Part shown: positions 1 through 7,525 of the stretch, piece by piece
How the letters are laid out: each line of letters opens with the position of its first letter
Position numbering within the stretch: position 1 is the stretch's first letter
Assembly (NCBI GenBank): GCA_900543555.1
Contig: UQRL01000003.1
Span: forward strand, 1-64,000
Reading direction: 5' to 3'
DNA from: an uncultured Oscillospiraceae bacterium
GTDB lineage: Bacteria; Bacillota; Clostridia; Oscillospirales; Acutalibacteraceae
Length of the DNA stretch: 64,000 bases
Position numbers and translations under genes: made by a program
The notes under the pieces: generated by a model
The model's database searches: none
Seen by the model: only the letters and a program-made list of their open reading frames with translations
Told to the model about the DNA's origin: nothing

Positions 1-55
1 GGCAACGGACTTTGACTCCGTCATCCCGTGGGTTCGAATCCCGCCAGCCCAGCCA
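1..55 (+). tRNA. tRNA-Gln (UUG), 3' part, cut by the window edge
   Basis: The first 55 bases fold as the 3' part of a tRNA. A five-pair anticodon stem (ACGGA/TCCGT) encloses the loop CTTTGAC, giving anticodon TTG, which reads CAA (glutamine). A T-arm with GTTCGAAT in the loop region follows, then the acceptor strand CAGCCCA, discriminator G and an encoded CCA at 53-55. The D-arm and 5' acceptor strand lie before the window. Confidence 0.93.
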
Positions 56-79
56 GCGGCAGCCGCCGCTGCGGAAGCG

Positions 80-114
80 CGCACCCCACGCATGGTGGGG
101 TGCGTTTATTTTTA
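80..114 (+). terminator. Intrinsic terminator after tRNA-Gln
   Basis: A perfect 10-base-pair stem (80-89 with 95-104) with a five-base loop is followed by a T-rich run at 105-114. It sits 25 bases past the CCA end and should end the tRNA transcript. Confidence 0.85.
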
Positions 115-252
115 TCTGTAAGTTCTTCGTCCAGGGAAATTTGGATGGGGGAAGGCCCTTCACTGCCCGATATAAAATGAAGAGGGCCGCAAAAAAGAAT
201 GCCTGAGAGCTGGAGACCTACGGCCTGAGGGCGCAGGGAGGAATATAAAAAG

Positions 253-705
253 ATGACAAAGATTTTATTTGTTTGCCACGGCAATATCTGCCGCAGCCCG
301 ATGGCGGAGTTTGTGATGAAAGACCTGGTGAGGCAGGCGGGGCTTGCAGGGCAGTTTCAGACTGCTTCCGCGGCCACGAGCACAGAAGAGCTGGGAAATC
401 CCGTGTACCCGCCTGCCCGCCGGAAGCTGTGGGAGCACGGCATCCGCTGCGAGGGAAAGCGGGCCCGGCAGATGACAGCGGGGGATTACAAGGAGTACGA
501 TCTGTTGATCGGCATGGATGAGGCCAACCTCCGCAACATGCGCCGCATCTGCGGGGGAGACCCCCAAGGCAAGCTCCATCTGCTGCTGGACTACACCCAT
601 TGCCCGGGCCAGGTGGCAGACCCCTGGTACACCGGGGATTTTGAGGCCACTTGGAGAGATGTCCTGGCAGGCTGCCAAGGCCTGCTGGCGGCGGTGCGCG
701 GCTGA
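253..705 (+). CDS. Low-molecular-weight protein tyrosine phosphatase
   Basis: This 150-residue protein has the usual length of the low-molecular-weight tyrosine phosphatases, cytosolic enzymes that hydrolyse phosphotyrosine and sometimes arginine phosphate. The phosphate-binding loop CHGNICRS lies at residues 8-15, with nucleophile Cys8 and Arg14. The general-acid Asp is in VADPWY at about residue 123. The start at 253 has AGGGAGGA about ten bases upstream. It stands alone between two terminators, so its substrate cannot be read from context. The neighbouring genes on the right run the opposite way. Confidence 0.93.
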   Translation: MTKILFVCHGNICRSPMAEFVMKDLVRQAGLAGQFQTASAATSTEELGNPVYPPARRKLWEHGIRCEGKRARQMTAGDYKEYDLLIGMDEANLRNMRRICGGDPQGKLHLLLDYTHCPGQVADPWYTGDFEATWRDVLAGCQGLLAAVRG

Positions 706-747
706 AAAAGCTGCGCCGCCAGCCTATGCGCCGGTGTGGGCGGCACG

Positions 748-783
748 AAAAACGCCCTGAGGGATTCCCTCGGGGCGTTTTTG
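748..783. terminator. Bidirectional terminator between phosphatase and histidine kinase
   Basis: A stem of AAAACGCCC-type arms with paired TGAGGGA/TCCCTC sequence is flanked by A on the left and T on the right, so it can stop transcription from both the phosphatase (plus) and the convergent histidine kinase (minus). Confidence 0.82.
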
Positions 784-784
784 A

Positions 785-1999
785 TTACAGTTTTACCCGG
801 AAGCGGATGCGGCCCCCTTCCAGCTTTGCGGCGGAGATGCTTCCGCCGTGCCGCTCTGCAATGCCTTTCGCAATGGAAAGCCCCACCCCAAAGCCGCTGC
901 CGTAGGTTCGGGCAGAGTCAGCCCGGTAGAAGCGGTCAAACAGGCGGGAAAGGGGAAGGCTGTCCACTGCCTGGCAGCTGTTGTCCACCGTGAGGACAGG
1001 GTGCCTTTTCCCCGAGAGCCCCACCTGGATGGCCCCCTCCGGATCGCAGTACTTTACGGCGTTGTCCAGCAGGATGGAAGTAAGCTGCCGCAGGGCGCCC
1101 TCATCCCCTTTCCACAGCAGGGAAGGGGGGCCTTCCCAGGTAAGGCGCTTCCCACTTTGCTCTGCGGCGGGAAGAAAGGCGGCGGCAGTTTCCCACACCG
1201 CCTGGGCCAGGTCGAAGAAGCTGGACTGCAGGGGCGCCTCTTCGTCTAAGCGGGCTAAATCCACCAGGCGGCGCACCAGCTGGGTCATGGTGAAGGTCTC
1301 CTCTTTCATGTCAGAAAGCCAGGGGTTTTCTCCGGCTTCGCTTTCCAGAATGTCCAGGTTGGCCTGCAGCAGAGTCAATGGGGTTTTAAGCTCGTGGCTG
1401 GCGTCGGTGACGAACTGCCGCTGGCGCTGGTAGCTTTCCGCCACAGGCCCCACGGCCCGTTTGGAAAACAGCACCACCAGCAGCAGTACCGCAAGGCTGC
1501 CGCCCACAAAGACCAGGCAGGCCGCCGTGAGGAAAGCCCGGTTGGCGTCCAGCATCATGGCGCCGCTGATGCACACCACGGCGCTGCCCTCTTCCGTTTC
1601 CCAAATTTTGTACCGGTAGCCCTCTACCCAGCCCCGGGGGCTGCTTTTTTTCAAGGCTTCTTTTCCCAGCCCGGCCGCTTCCTCCTGTGTGGCGCTGGCA
1701 ATGGAGCCCACGTCTGTAGAGAGCGTTTCCCCCTGTGCGTCGAAAAAGACCGTGAAAAACCGGGTGGTGAAAGGGGCTTCCGGGTCCTGCTCCGCGGGCC
1801 GGGAGCTTTTCTGGGGGCCTGGGGCTTGGAACGAGGGGAAATGCCCGCCGTTTTCCGAGACGATGTCTGCCAGCTGATCCAGGGAAGAAGTGGTTTGAAA
1901 ATAGGTCACCAGATAGATGCCAAGAAATAGGGCGACGAATACCGCTAAAAACGACAGGGTGCAGATCCGGATGAATTTCCGGCGCAGCCGGTAGATCAT
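785..1999 (-). CDS. Two-component sensor histidine kinase (partner regulator broken)
   Basis: A 404-residue membrane histidine kinase that would autophosphorylate and pass phosphate to a response regulator. One membrane helix lies at about residues 12-33 and a second at about 157-180, with an extracytoplasmic sensor between them. The H-box SHELKTPLTLL is at about 202-212. The ATP-binding domain carries LLDNAVKYC (N-box) and GSGFGVGLSIAKGI (G-box). The ATG at 1999 overlaps the stop of the upstream response regulator gene (ATGA), the usual translational coupling. That regulator lacks its phosphoacceptor half, so the kinase may be an orphan. The coding sequence itself shows no lesion. Confidence 0.93.
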   Translation of the reverse strand: MIYRLRRKFIRICTLSFLAVFVALFLGIYLVTYFQTTSSLDQLADIVSENGGHFPSFQAPGPQKSSRPAEQDPEAPFTTRFFTVFFDAQGETLSTDVGSIASATQEEAAGLGKEALKKSSPRGWVEGYRYKIWETEEGSAVVCISGAMMLDANRAFLTAACLVFVGGSLAVLLLVVLFSKRAVGPVAESYQRQRQFVTDASHELKTPLTLLQANLDILESEAGENPWLSDMKEETFTMTQLVRRLVDLARLDEEAPLQSSFFDLAQAVWETAAAFLPAAEQSGKRLTWEGPPSLLWKGDEGALRQLTSILLDNAVKYCDPEGAIQVGLSGKRHPVLTVDNSCQAVDSLPLSRLFDRFYRADSARTYGSGFGVGLSIAKGIAERHGGSISAAKLEGGRIRFRVKL

Positions 2000-2514
2000 G
2001 CCCCCACCTCCAGCACATAGCCCGCGCCCCGGAGGAAGCGGATGCTGGCAGAGGTTCCCAACTTTTCCATCTTTTTCCGCAGGTTAGAGATGTGTACCCA
2101 TACAACGCTCACCTCGACAGGGCTGTCCCAGCCCCACACATGAAAGAGCAGGTCGTCGCAGGGCACCACGCAGCCGGGGCGCTCCATAAGCATCTCCATC
2201 ACCTGGAATTCCCGCCCGCTGAGCGGCTGGGTTCTGCCGTTCCAGCACAGTTCATAGGTAGATCGGTTTAAGGTGAGGGGGCCGGCCTGGAGGAGGTCGG
2301 GGGAAAAGGTGTCCTTCCGGCGGAGCATGGCCCGCACCCGGGCCAGCAGCTCCGGCACGGCAAAGGGCTTTGCCAGGTAGTCGTCCGCCCCGGCGTCCAG
2401 CCCCTTCACGCGGTCTTCCACATCCGCTTTGGCCGTGAGAAACAGGGCCGGGGTGCCAATGCCCTCTTGCCGCAGGCGCTTGAGCACAGCCACCCCATCA
2501 AGCCCCGGCATCAT
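1996..2514 (-). pseudogene. OmpR-family response regulator, 5'-truncated remnant
   Basis: The frame encodes the second half of a receiver domain starting at MMPGLDG, with the conserved Lys in DDYLAKPF, followed by a winged-helix DNA-binding domain. Everything before MMPGLDG is missing: the acidic pocket, the first strands and the Asp that should precede the MMPG motif. Upstream of 2514 the frame stays open to 2676, but that stretch resembles no receiver and is antisense to a different gene tail. I read this as a deletion scar. A short DNA-binding protein could still be made from the ATG at 2514, but it could not accept phosphate. Confidence 0.8.
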
Positions 2515-2521
2515 ATGCCCG

Positions 2522-2731
2522 CCCATCCAGGAGCGGCGGGCCAAAAAGAGAAGGCGCTTTGTTTCTGTGGGGGCGGCGCTGGCCATCCTGCTGTGCCTGG
2601 GCGCATGGGGCGCCGCCAGCCTGGCCTCCGGGGAGGACAGCCAGGAGGAGGTTTCCTCCTCTTCTGCCCTTTCCACTTCCGCGGAGGAGACGGCGTCGGA
2701 GGAGCCTGCTAGTGAAAGCGCGGTGGAGTAG
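2522..2731 (+). pseudogene. 3' remnant of a divergent gene (membrane segment and acidic Ser/Glu tail)
   Basis: About 69 codons in plus orientation begin at the break in the response regulator. They encode a basic stretch (AKKRRR), one hydrophobic helix (about 20 residues, ALAILLCLGAWGAA) and a Ser/Glu-rich tail ending at a TAG at 2729-2731. An intrinsic terminator follows 70 bases later, as expected for a real gene end. No convincing start or ribosome-binding site lies within the fragment. The parent family is unknown to me. Both this gene and the regulator lost their 5' ends at the same point, as one deletion across a divergent pair would produce. Confidence 0.55.
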
Positions 2732-2803
2732 GCCCCGAAGCCGGCTGGCAGCCGGGAAAATCAGACAACACGAAAAACCGCGAGAAACTTTTTGGGGAAA
2801 AAT

Positions 2804-2843
2804 AGAGGGCTTCTGCCATTTTAAGGCAGGAGCCCTCTTTGCT
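2804..2843 (+). terminator. Intrinsic terminator
   Basis: A 14-base-pair stem (2804-2817 with 2825-2838, one G-U pair) with a seven-base loop is followed by a short T-rich stretch. It serves the truncated plus-strand gene and, read from the other side, may also end the histidine kinase transcript at 2886. Confidence 0.75.
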
Positions 2844-2885
2844 TATGGGATTGACTTGGATGGTTGCGCAGAGAGAACAGCGCGG

Positions 2886-3764
2886 CTAAAGCTCCAGCCA
2901 CACCGTCAGTCTGCCATTGTGAAGCTCCGCGCCCATTTCCCCGCCCATGCGCTGGGTCAGCTCCTTGGCGATGGAAAGCCCCAGCCCCGTGGAGTTCCGG
3001 GCCGCCTCCACAGTGTAGAACCGGTCGAACAGCCGCCCCGCCGCCACCGGGTCCAGCCCTGGCGCGGCGTTGGAAAAGGTCAGCCGCCCGCTTTCCTCCA
3101 GGGTGACTTCCAAATCTCCGGCGCTGTATTTCAGGGCGTTGGTGAGGATGTTCCCCAGCACCCGGTTCACAGCCGCCGGGTCCAGCAGGCGCTCCACTTT
3201 TTCCTCCGGCAAGCGCACCTGAGGTTCAATCCCCCGGCCCTCCAGCGCCCCGTAAAAGGAGAGCAGCGCCTCCTCCACCGCCCGGCGCAGGTCCACCGGC
3301 TCCCGGGCCAAATTCTCCTCCGACACCACCACGGAATACCGGAACAACTCCTCAGTCAGCCGCTTCATGGCCTGGGTCCTGCCGCCAATCTGCTCCAGAT
3401 ACCGCCGGGTGTCCGGGGGCAGGTCCTGGCCTTGCAGCAGCTGCAAGTACCCGGAGATGGCCGTGAGCGGCGTGCGCAGGTCGTGGGAGATGTTCACCAC
3501 CGCCTCTTTCAGCTCCTTGTCCCCCTGCTGGTACCGCAGCCGCTCCTGCCGCAGGGCCCGCAGCTCCTGGTTCAAAGCGCTGGCCAGCCGCCGCAGCTCC
3601 CTGTCCCGGCAGGGCAGGGACAGCAGCGTGTTGGTTTCTTGCCCCCGGCGCTCCACCAGGTCCCGCCGCAGCCCTTTTATCCCGTGGCGCAGCAGGGCAA
3701 CCTTCCAGCCCAGCCCCAGCGCCAACAGGGCCAAACCAGCCGCCAACACCCAAACCATAGCCAT
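2886..3764 (-). CDS. Sensor histidine kinase of an ABC-exporter locus
   Basis: A 292-residue kinase with one N-terminal membrane helix (about residues 3-24) and almost no external sensor. The H-box SHDLRTPLTAISGY is at about 94-107, with the N-box (ILTNALKYS) and G-box (STGLGLSIAKEL) downstream. Short kinases of this type, paired with ABC transporters, usually sense through the transporter itself and respond to peptides or antibiotics acting on the cell envelope. It is the last gene of a minus-strand unit (regulator, ATPase, permease, mini-protein, kinase). The ATG at 3764 lies four bases past the stop of the 28-codon reading frame, which suggests translational coupling. Confidence 0.93.
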   Translation of the reverse strand: MAMVWVLAAGLALLALGLGWKVALLRHGIKGLRRDLVERRGQETNTLLSLPCRDRELRRLASALNQELRALRQERLRYQQGDKELKEAVVNISHDLRTPLTAISGYLQLLQGQDLPPDTRRYLEQIGGRTQAMKRLTEELFRYSVVVSEENLAREPVDLRRAVEEALLSFYGALEGRGIEPQVRLPEEKVERLLDPAAVNRVLGNILTNALKYSAGDLEVTLEESGRLTFSNAAPGLDPVAAGRLFDRFYTVEAARNSTGLGLSIAKELTQRMGGEMGAELHNGRLTVWLEL

Positions 3765-3768
3765 CCTC

Positions 3769-3855
3769 CTATCTGCGCCGGCGCCCCAGCAGCCGGACTC
3801 CCACAGCCAGCGCCAGCAGCAGCCCCATCACCGCCCCGCCGCAAAGCCATTCCAT
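3769..3855 (-). CDS. Candidate 28-residue membrane miniprotein between permease and kinase
   Basis: Between the permease stop (3860) and the kinase start (3764) an ATG at 3855 opens 28 codons. They encode a hydrophobic helix of about 19 residues (GGAVMGLLLALAVGVRLLG) that ends in four arginines. The reading frame fills the gap almost exactly, five bases after one stop and four before the next start. Its own ribosome-binding site is weak, so translation would depend on coupling. Small helices of this kind can modulate transporters or kinases, but no homolog is recognised, and a spacer that is open by chance is possible. Confidence 0.45.
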   Translation of the reverse strand: MEWLCGGAVMGLLLALAVGVRLLGRRRR

Positions 3856-3859
3856 GGCC

Positions 3860-4732
3860 CTATTTTACATCCTTCCGCTGGAAGATGGCAAGACCGGCAG
3901 CGGTGGATATAAGGGTTAATACCGCGGCCCCGGCAAGCATATCATAGGGCTCGCTTTCTTCTTTGAATCCATTGCGGAACTCGTTTGTCAGGCGATAGCC
4001 TTGGCAGGCAGGAACACTATCCCACAAAAATTCATAGACGGCTTTGACGGCAGGGGAGGGATAGTCCGGGTTCGGGATTTCCGGCAGGCTTTCATCAATT
4101 TCCCCTCCATATATAGTCATTCCATTTATCACAGTTTCTGTTTCCTTGATTTGGGGAATTGTTTCCGGCTGTTCTAAGCAGGAGTTGACAAAGGGTGCAA
4201 AATAGAGAGTGCAAACGGCTGCAAGCAAGCTGATGACCACACCGATGGAGCGGCTGGAAATCAGCATGGCCAGTAACGTGCACAGGGAAGCGGAGGTGAC
4301 CCCAACCCCCAGGGAACAGGCAAAGGCCTGTACCAGCTCAACTGTTTCCAAGTGGAATTCTTCTCCCGAAATTACCTGGAAGAGCAGGCCCCCCAGAGCG
4401 CCCGCCGCTATGAAGCACAGGGCCGCCAGCATGGAAAGCAGCGTGTTAGATAGGTATACCTTTATTTTACCATGCCCTGCGGTGAATTTGTTCCGAAGGG
4501 TACCGCTGCTGTATTCCGCCCCGAAAAACAATCCGCAAAATGCCGCGGCGGCAAGGGGAAGCAAGAGGGTATATAAAAAATAAGATGATTCCAGGCCTTC
4601 ATTCCAATATATCCGGTGACCTATAGCGCCTTGCAGGAAAAATATCTCCAACAGGAACATGGCGGCGAGACATACATAAAACACTTTGCTCCGCAGCAGC
4701 CGGTACACCCCGGCGGAAAGCAGGTTACCCAT
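3860..4732 (-). CDS. ABC-2 type exporter permease
   Basis: About 290 residues with six predicted membrane helices: an N-terminal helix (residues 15-35), a helix pair at about 55-75 and 95-120, further central helices and one at the C-terminus. A long extracytoplasmic loop falls at about residues 180-245. This is the topology of lantibiotic-immunity and ABC-2 type permeases, which form the channel for the ATPase encoded just upstream. The ATG at 4732 is preferred because GGAGGTGA lies five bases before it; a GTG at 4741 is the alternative. It overlaps the ATPase gene by eight bases. AT content is higher than in neighbouring genes. Confidence 0.88.
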   Translation of the reverse strand: MGNLLSAGVYRLLRSKVFYVCLAAMFLLEIFFLQGAIGHRIYWNEGLESSYFLYTLLLPLAAAAFCGLFFGAEYSSGTLRNKFTAGHGKIKVYLSNTLLSMLAALCFIAAGALGGLLFQVISGEEFHLETVELVQAFACSLGVGVTSASLCTLLAMLISSRSIGVVISLLAAVCTLYFAPFVNSCLEQPETIPQIKETETVINGMTIYGGEIDESLPEIPNPDYPSPAVKAVYEFLWDSVPACQGYRLTNEFRNGFKEESEPYDMLAGAAVLTLISTAAGLAIFQRKDVK

Positions 4733-5639
4733 GCCGCTCACCTCCCACCAGGTTGATGTAGTAGCTCTCCAGGCTCTCGTCCCGCTCCTTCACCGAGAGC
4801 AGGCTGCAGCCCTCTTGCCGCAGGGCGTCCACCAGGGCGGTGATGTTCAGCTCCCCGTAGATGTCCGCCCCGGTTTGGTTCAGCACCCGATACTCCAGGC
4901 CCATTTTGTCCAAAACCCGGGTCAGGGGCAAGGTGGAGGACACCTCCACCCGGGCGCACTTGCGGCAGGCGGCCTCCAGCTCCTGGGCGCTGACCTCCTT
5001 CACCATCCGCCCGCCGTCGATAAACCCGTAGTGGGTGGCCAGCTTGGAAAGCTCGTCCAGAATGTGGGAGGAGATCAGCACGGTGATTTGCCGCTCCCGG
5101 TTCAGCTTTAAAATCAGCTCCCGCATCTCCACAATGCCCTGGGGGTCCAGGCCGTTGATGGGCTCGTCCAGCACCAGAAAGTCCGGGTCCCCGCACAACG
5201 CGATGGCAATGCCAAGCCGCTGCTTCATCCCCAAAGAGAAGTGCCCGGCCTTTTTCCTGCCCGTGTCCCCCAGGCCCACCAGCTCCAAAAGCTCCGGGAT
5301 GCCCTTGTCGTCCGGCAGCCCCAGCACCCGGTATTGCAGCTTGAGGTTTTGCCGGGCCGTCATGTCCGGGTACAGGGATGGTGTCTCCACCACCGCGCCC
5401 ATGCGCCGCCGGGCGCGGTTCAGTTTGGCCTCGCCCAGTGTCGTCCCGTACAGGGAGTAACTCCCGGCGGAGGGAGCCTGTAAGCCGCACACCACTCGGA
5501 TCAGGGTGGTCTTGCCCGCGCCGTTTTTCCCCACCAGGCCGTAGATGGCGCCCTTGGGAACCTCCATGTCCAGCCCGTCCAGAGCCTTAAAGCGCCGGTA
5601 GTGCTTGCACAGGCCCTGGGTTCGCAATACAGTTTCCAT
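4725..5639 (-). CDS. ABC exporter ATP-binding protein (antimicrobial peptide resistance type)
   Basis: A 304-residue ATPase that powers the permease encoded next. Walker A is GKNGAGKTTL (about residues 37-46), the signature region is HFSLGMKQRLG, and Walker B is FLVLDEPINGLDP. A C-terminal extension of about 90 residues, as in bacitracin and lantibiotic exporters, follows the nucleotide-binding domain. The ATG at 5639 has AAAGGAGG nine bases upstream. Together with the regulator and kinase this forms a typical self-tuning peptide-resistance or immunity locus. The exported substrate cannot be deduced. Confidence 0.93.
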   Translation of the reverse strand: METVLRTQGLCKHYRRFKALDGLDMEVPKGAIYGLVGKNGAGKTTLIRVVCGLQAPSAGSYSLYGTTLGEAKLNRARRRMGAVVETPSLYPDMTARQNLKLQYRVLGLPDDKGIPELLELVGLGDTGRKKAGHFSLGMKQRLGIAIALCGDPDFLVLDEPINGLDPQGIVEMRELILKLNRERQITVLISSHILDELSKLATHYGFIDGGRMVKEVSAQELEAACRKCARVEVSSTLPLTRVLDKMGLEYRVLNQTGADIYGELNITALVDALRQEGCSLLSVKERDESLESYYINLVGGERHG

Positions 5640-5685
5640 TTTCAGATACCTCCTTTTCGGTATGGGAGTATCCTACCGGAGAAAC

Positions 5686-5727
5686 GTCAAGAAAGCGGTC
5701 AAGAAAAGGGTAAAGATTCCGTCAAGA
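5686..5727. promoter_or_regulatory. Three phased direct repeats, candidate response-regulator operator
   Basis: The heptamer GTCAAGA occurs at 5686-5692, 5698-5704 and 5721-5727, start-to-start spacings of 12 and 23 bases (about one and two helical turns). The repeats lie between the response regulator stop and the ATPase start, where a regulated internal promoter of the exporter genes would be. OmpR-family regulators bind such direct repeats. Binding by the adjacent regulator is inferred. Confidence 0.5.
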
Positions 5728-6399
5728 TTTTTCTACTCCCTTTCCGTCCAGCCGGAACCCAATGCCCCACACCGCCTGGATGTATTCCTTGCCCCCGGCC
5801 TCCCGCAGCTTTTTCCGCAGGTTGCTCACGTGCTGCTTCAGGGAGTATTCCGTGCAGTCCGGCGTGTCCAGGCTGATGCGCTCCAAAATCACGGACTTTG
5901 CCACCGCCTGCCCTGGGTTTTGGAGAAGTAACTTCAAAATGGCGTACTCCGTCTTGGTCAGGTGGACGGGTGTGCCTCTCACGGTGACTTGGCGGCTGGC
6001 GGTGTCCAGCTCCACGTCCCCGGCCCGCAGCACAGGGGAGAGGGGAGACGCCTCCTTCCGCAGCTGCACCTGGATGCGGGCCAGCAGCTCGGGAATCTCA
6101 AAGGGCTTGGTCAGGTAGTCCGCCGCCCCGCCCAGCAGCAGCTTTACCTTGTCATCCACGCCCACCTTGGCGCTGACCACAATCACCGGGATTCCTTCCA
6201 GGTGGGGCAGAACCTCCTCCCCGGAGAGGCCGGGCAGCATCAGATCCAACAGGGCCAGATCAGGCCGCTGCTGAGACAGCAGGTATACCGCCTCTGTCCC
6301 GGAGTAGGCCCGCCGCACGGCATAGCCCTCCTTTTGCAGCACCTCCTCCAGCAAATCCCCAATGGTCTGGTCGTCCTCAATGATGGCGATGGTTTTCAC
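5722..6399 (-). CDS. OmpR-family response regulator of the ABC-exporter locus
   Basis: A 225-residue regulator with an intact receiver domain (acidic pair in IIEDDQ, phosphoacceptor in LALLDLMLPGLSG at about residue 52, Lys in DYLTKPFE) and a C-terminal winged helix. I place the start at a GTG (6399) because AAAGGAGGAG precedes it by six bases and the receiver begins there; the frame runs open 93 bases further upstream without homology. It pairs with the kinase at 2886-3764 and probably controls the exporter genes downstream. Confidence 0.93.
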   Translation of the reverse strand: MKTIAIIEDDQTIGDLLEEVLQKEGYAVRRAYSGTEAVYLLSQQRPDLALLDLMLPGLSGEEVLPHLEGIPVIVVSAKVGVDDKVKLLLGGAADYLTKPFEIPELLARIQVQLRKEASPLSPVLRAGDVELDTASRQVTVRGTPVHLTKTEYAILKLLLQNPGQAVAKSVILERISLDTPDCTEYSLKQHVSNLRKKLREAGGKEYIQAVWGIGFRLDGKGVEKS

Positions 6400-6433
6400 A
6401 GCAACTCCTCCTTTGCGCGGCTTGCCTGTATAC

Positions 6434-6462
6434 AGCCTAGCGGAGTTTGCGGAGGTTGTCAA
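6434..6462 (-). promoter_or_regulatory. Promoter of the response regulator/exporter unit, with palindrome
   Basis: On the minus strand TTGACA (6462-6457) and TAGGCT (6439-6434) are 17 bases apart. The palindrome CTGTATACAG at 6426-6435 overlaps the -10 element and probable start site and could be an operator. Confidence 0.6.
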
Positions 6463-6478
6463 GGGTGAGGGACAGGGG

Positions 6479-7141
6479 CTACTCCCCCGCAAAGGAGATC
6501 TCTACATTGCCGTTGTTGCAGGCGGCGTCCAGCGTCTTTTCCCCACCGGCTTTGGAATCCGGCAGGGTGCTCTCCCCTTTTTTGACGGAGCACTGTATGG
6601 AATAATCGTCATAGCTCCCCGCTACTGTGCCGGAGATATCCCTGTTTTTGGCGTGCAGGCGCAGGCTGCTGCCCACGGACAGAGTGCCAAAGCGCACGCT
6701 GCCGCCGTTGGAGGAGAGGGAAACGCTGCCCGTCACCGCCAGCTCTGGGAGGGTGATATCCTCGTTGGTGGTGGAAATCTCCAGGCTGTCCAAAAGGCCG
6801 TCGGGCACCTGCACCGTGATTTTCCTGTCCTCCCCGCCGGCACTGACCCCGATGTAATCGGTCCACTCTTTATTGGCGGCGCTGGTCATGGTCACCACCT
6901 TTTCGTCCGAGAGGGCAATCTCGTAAAACTCCTTGCTGTTTTCCCTGTACTGAATGTGCACCTGCCCATCGGGGGAGAGGGCCACCTCAACCTCTCGGTC
7001 CTTCACGTCCAGCCGCACGCCCTGGACCTGCCCCTCCGGCGTGTAGGTTTTGGCCTCAAAGGGCTCGCTGCTGCCCGAGCAGCCCGTCAGAACGAGACAT
7101 CCCAGCCCCAGGCACAGGGTAAATGCAATTTTCTTTATCAT
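6479..7141 (-). CDS. Lipoprotein with DUF4097-like beta-repeat adhesin fold
   Basis: A 220-residue protein beginning with a lipoprotein signal (MIKKIAFTLCLG, lipobox LTGC, lipidated Cys at about residue 20). The mature part is a regular series of short beta strands with alternating phrases such as LEISTTNEDITL and VRFGTLSVGSSLRLH, the pattern of the DUF4097/putative adhesin beta-helix. Members often sit next to two-component and ABC genes of envelope stress loci. The start at 7141 has GGAGGGA upstream. It lies 80 bases before the response regulator in the same direction and may be co-transcribed with it. Confidence 0.8.
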   Translation of the reverse strand: MIKKIAFTLCLGLGCLVLTGCSGSSEPFEAKTYTPEGQVQGVRLDVKDREVEVALSPDGQVHIQYRENSKEFYEIALSDEKVVTMTSAANKEWTDYIGVSAGGEDRKITVQVPDGLLDSLEISTTNEDITLPELAVTGSVSLSSNGGSVRFGTLSVGSSLRLHAKNRDISGTVAGSYDDYSIQCSVKKGESTLPDSKAGGEKTLDAACNNGNVEISFAGE

Positions 7142-7142
7142 A

Positions 7143-7454
7143 CTATTCCCTCCAATTCTGTGTTTCAAAGCGACATACATAGCGCGTGGTGTGTGCGGTT
7201 TCTTCCATCAGGCGGAACCCGCAGGCCAGGAGCAGCGCCCGGGAGCGCCCGCCCTCCTGCTCCAAAAGGGCCTCCACCTGCTTTACCCCTTGGATTTTCA
7301 GCCCCCGCAGGATGTGCTCCAAAGCTTTTTCCTCCAGCCCCTCCCGCCGGAACCGGTCGTCCACCATAAAGCGGCAGAGGGTGGAGGTTTCGGCGTGGCT
7401 TTCCGGCCGCTGGTACAGGAAAACCCAAGCGTGTCCTCCTGTGCGGCGTACAAT
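7143..7454 (-). pseudogene. GNAT acetyltransferase, 5'-truncated remnant
   Basis: An open frame of about 103 codons encodes the C-terminal two-thirds of a GNAT-type N-acetyltransferase: a strand AWVFLYQRPES, then the acetyl-CoA-binding region RFMVDDRFRREGLEEKALEHI, and the closing strands GFRLMEETAHTTRYV. It starts directly after an in-frame TAA with no good start codon. The first strand and helices are missing, and the upstream sequence is now the MerR gene's promoter. The stop (7143) almost touches the lipoprotein start, so the two were once coupled. An internal ATG at 7367 could yield only a 74-residue fragment. Confidence 0.7.
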
Positions 7455-7460
7455 TTACCG

Positions 7461-7489
7461 TTGCGTTTTGCGGGCCCTGATGCTAGAAT
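7461..7489 (+). promoter_or_regulatory. Promoter of the MerR-family gene
   Basis: TTGCGT (7461-7466) and TAGAAT (7484-7489) are 17 bases apart, with an extended TGC before the -10 element. It lies upstream of the MerR gene and inside what used to be GNAT territory. Confidence 0.65.
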
Positions 7490-7498
7490 GGAGTATAA

Positions 7499-7519
7499 AC
7501 CTTTGTGCTGCACAAAGGT
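7499..7519 (+). promoter_or_regulatory. Inverted repeat at the 5' end of the MerR mRNA
   Basis: Nine-base arms (7499-7507 and 7511-7519) flank CTG. The repeat starts about ten bases after the -10 element, at the expected mRNA 5' end, and contains the AAAGG that could serve the GTG at 7526. It can be a regulator-binding palindrome or an RNA hairpin that hides the ribosome-binding site. Confidence 0.55.
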
Positions 7520-7525
7520 CAAGGG

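Noticed and set aside
2559-3947. A 462-codon plus-strand frame
   Set aside because: It runs antisense to the histidine kinase with H-, N- and G-boxes; its product is Pro/Gln/Arg-rich without any motif.
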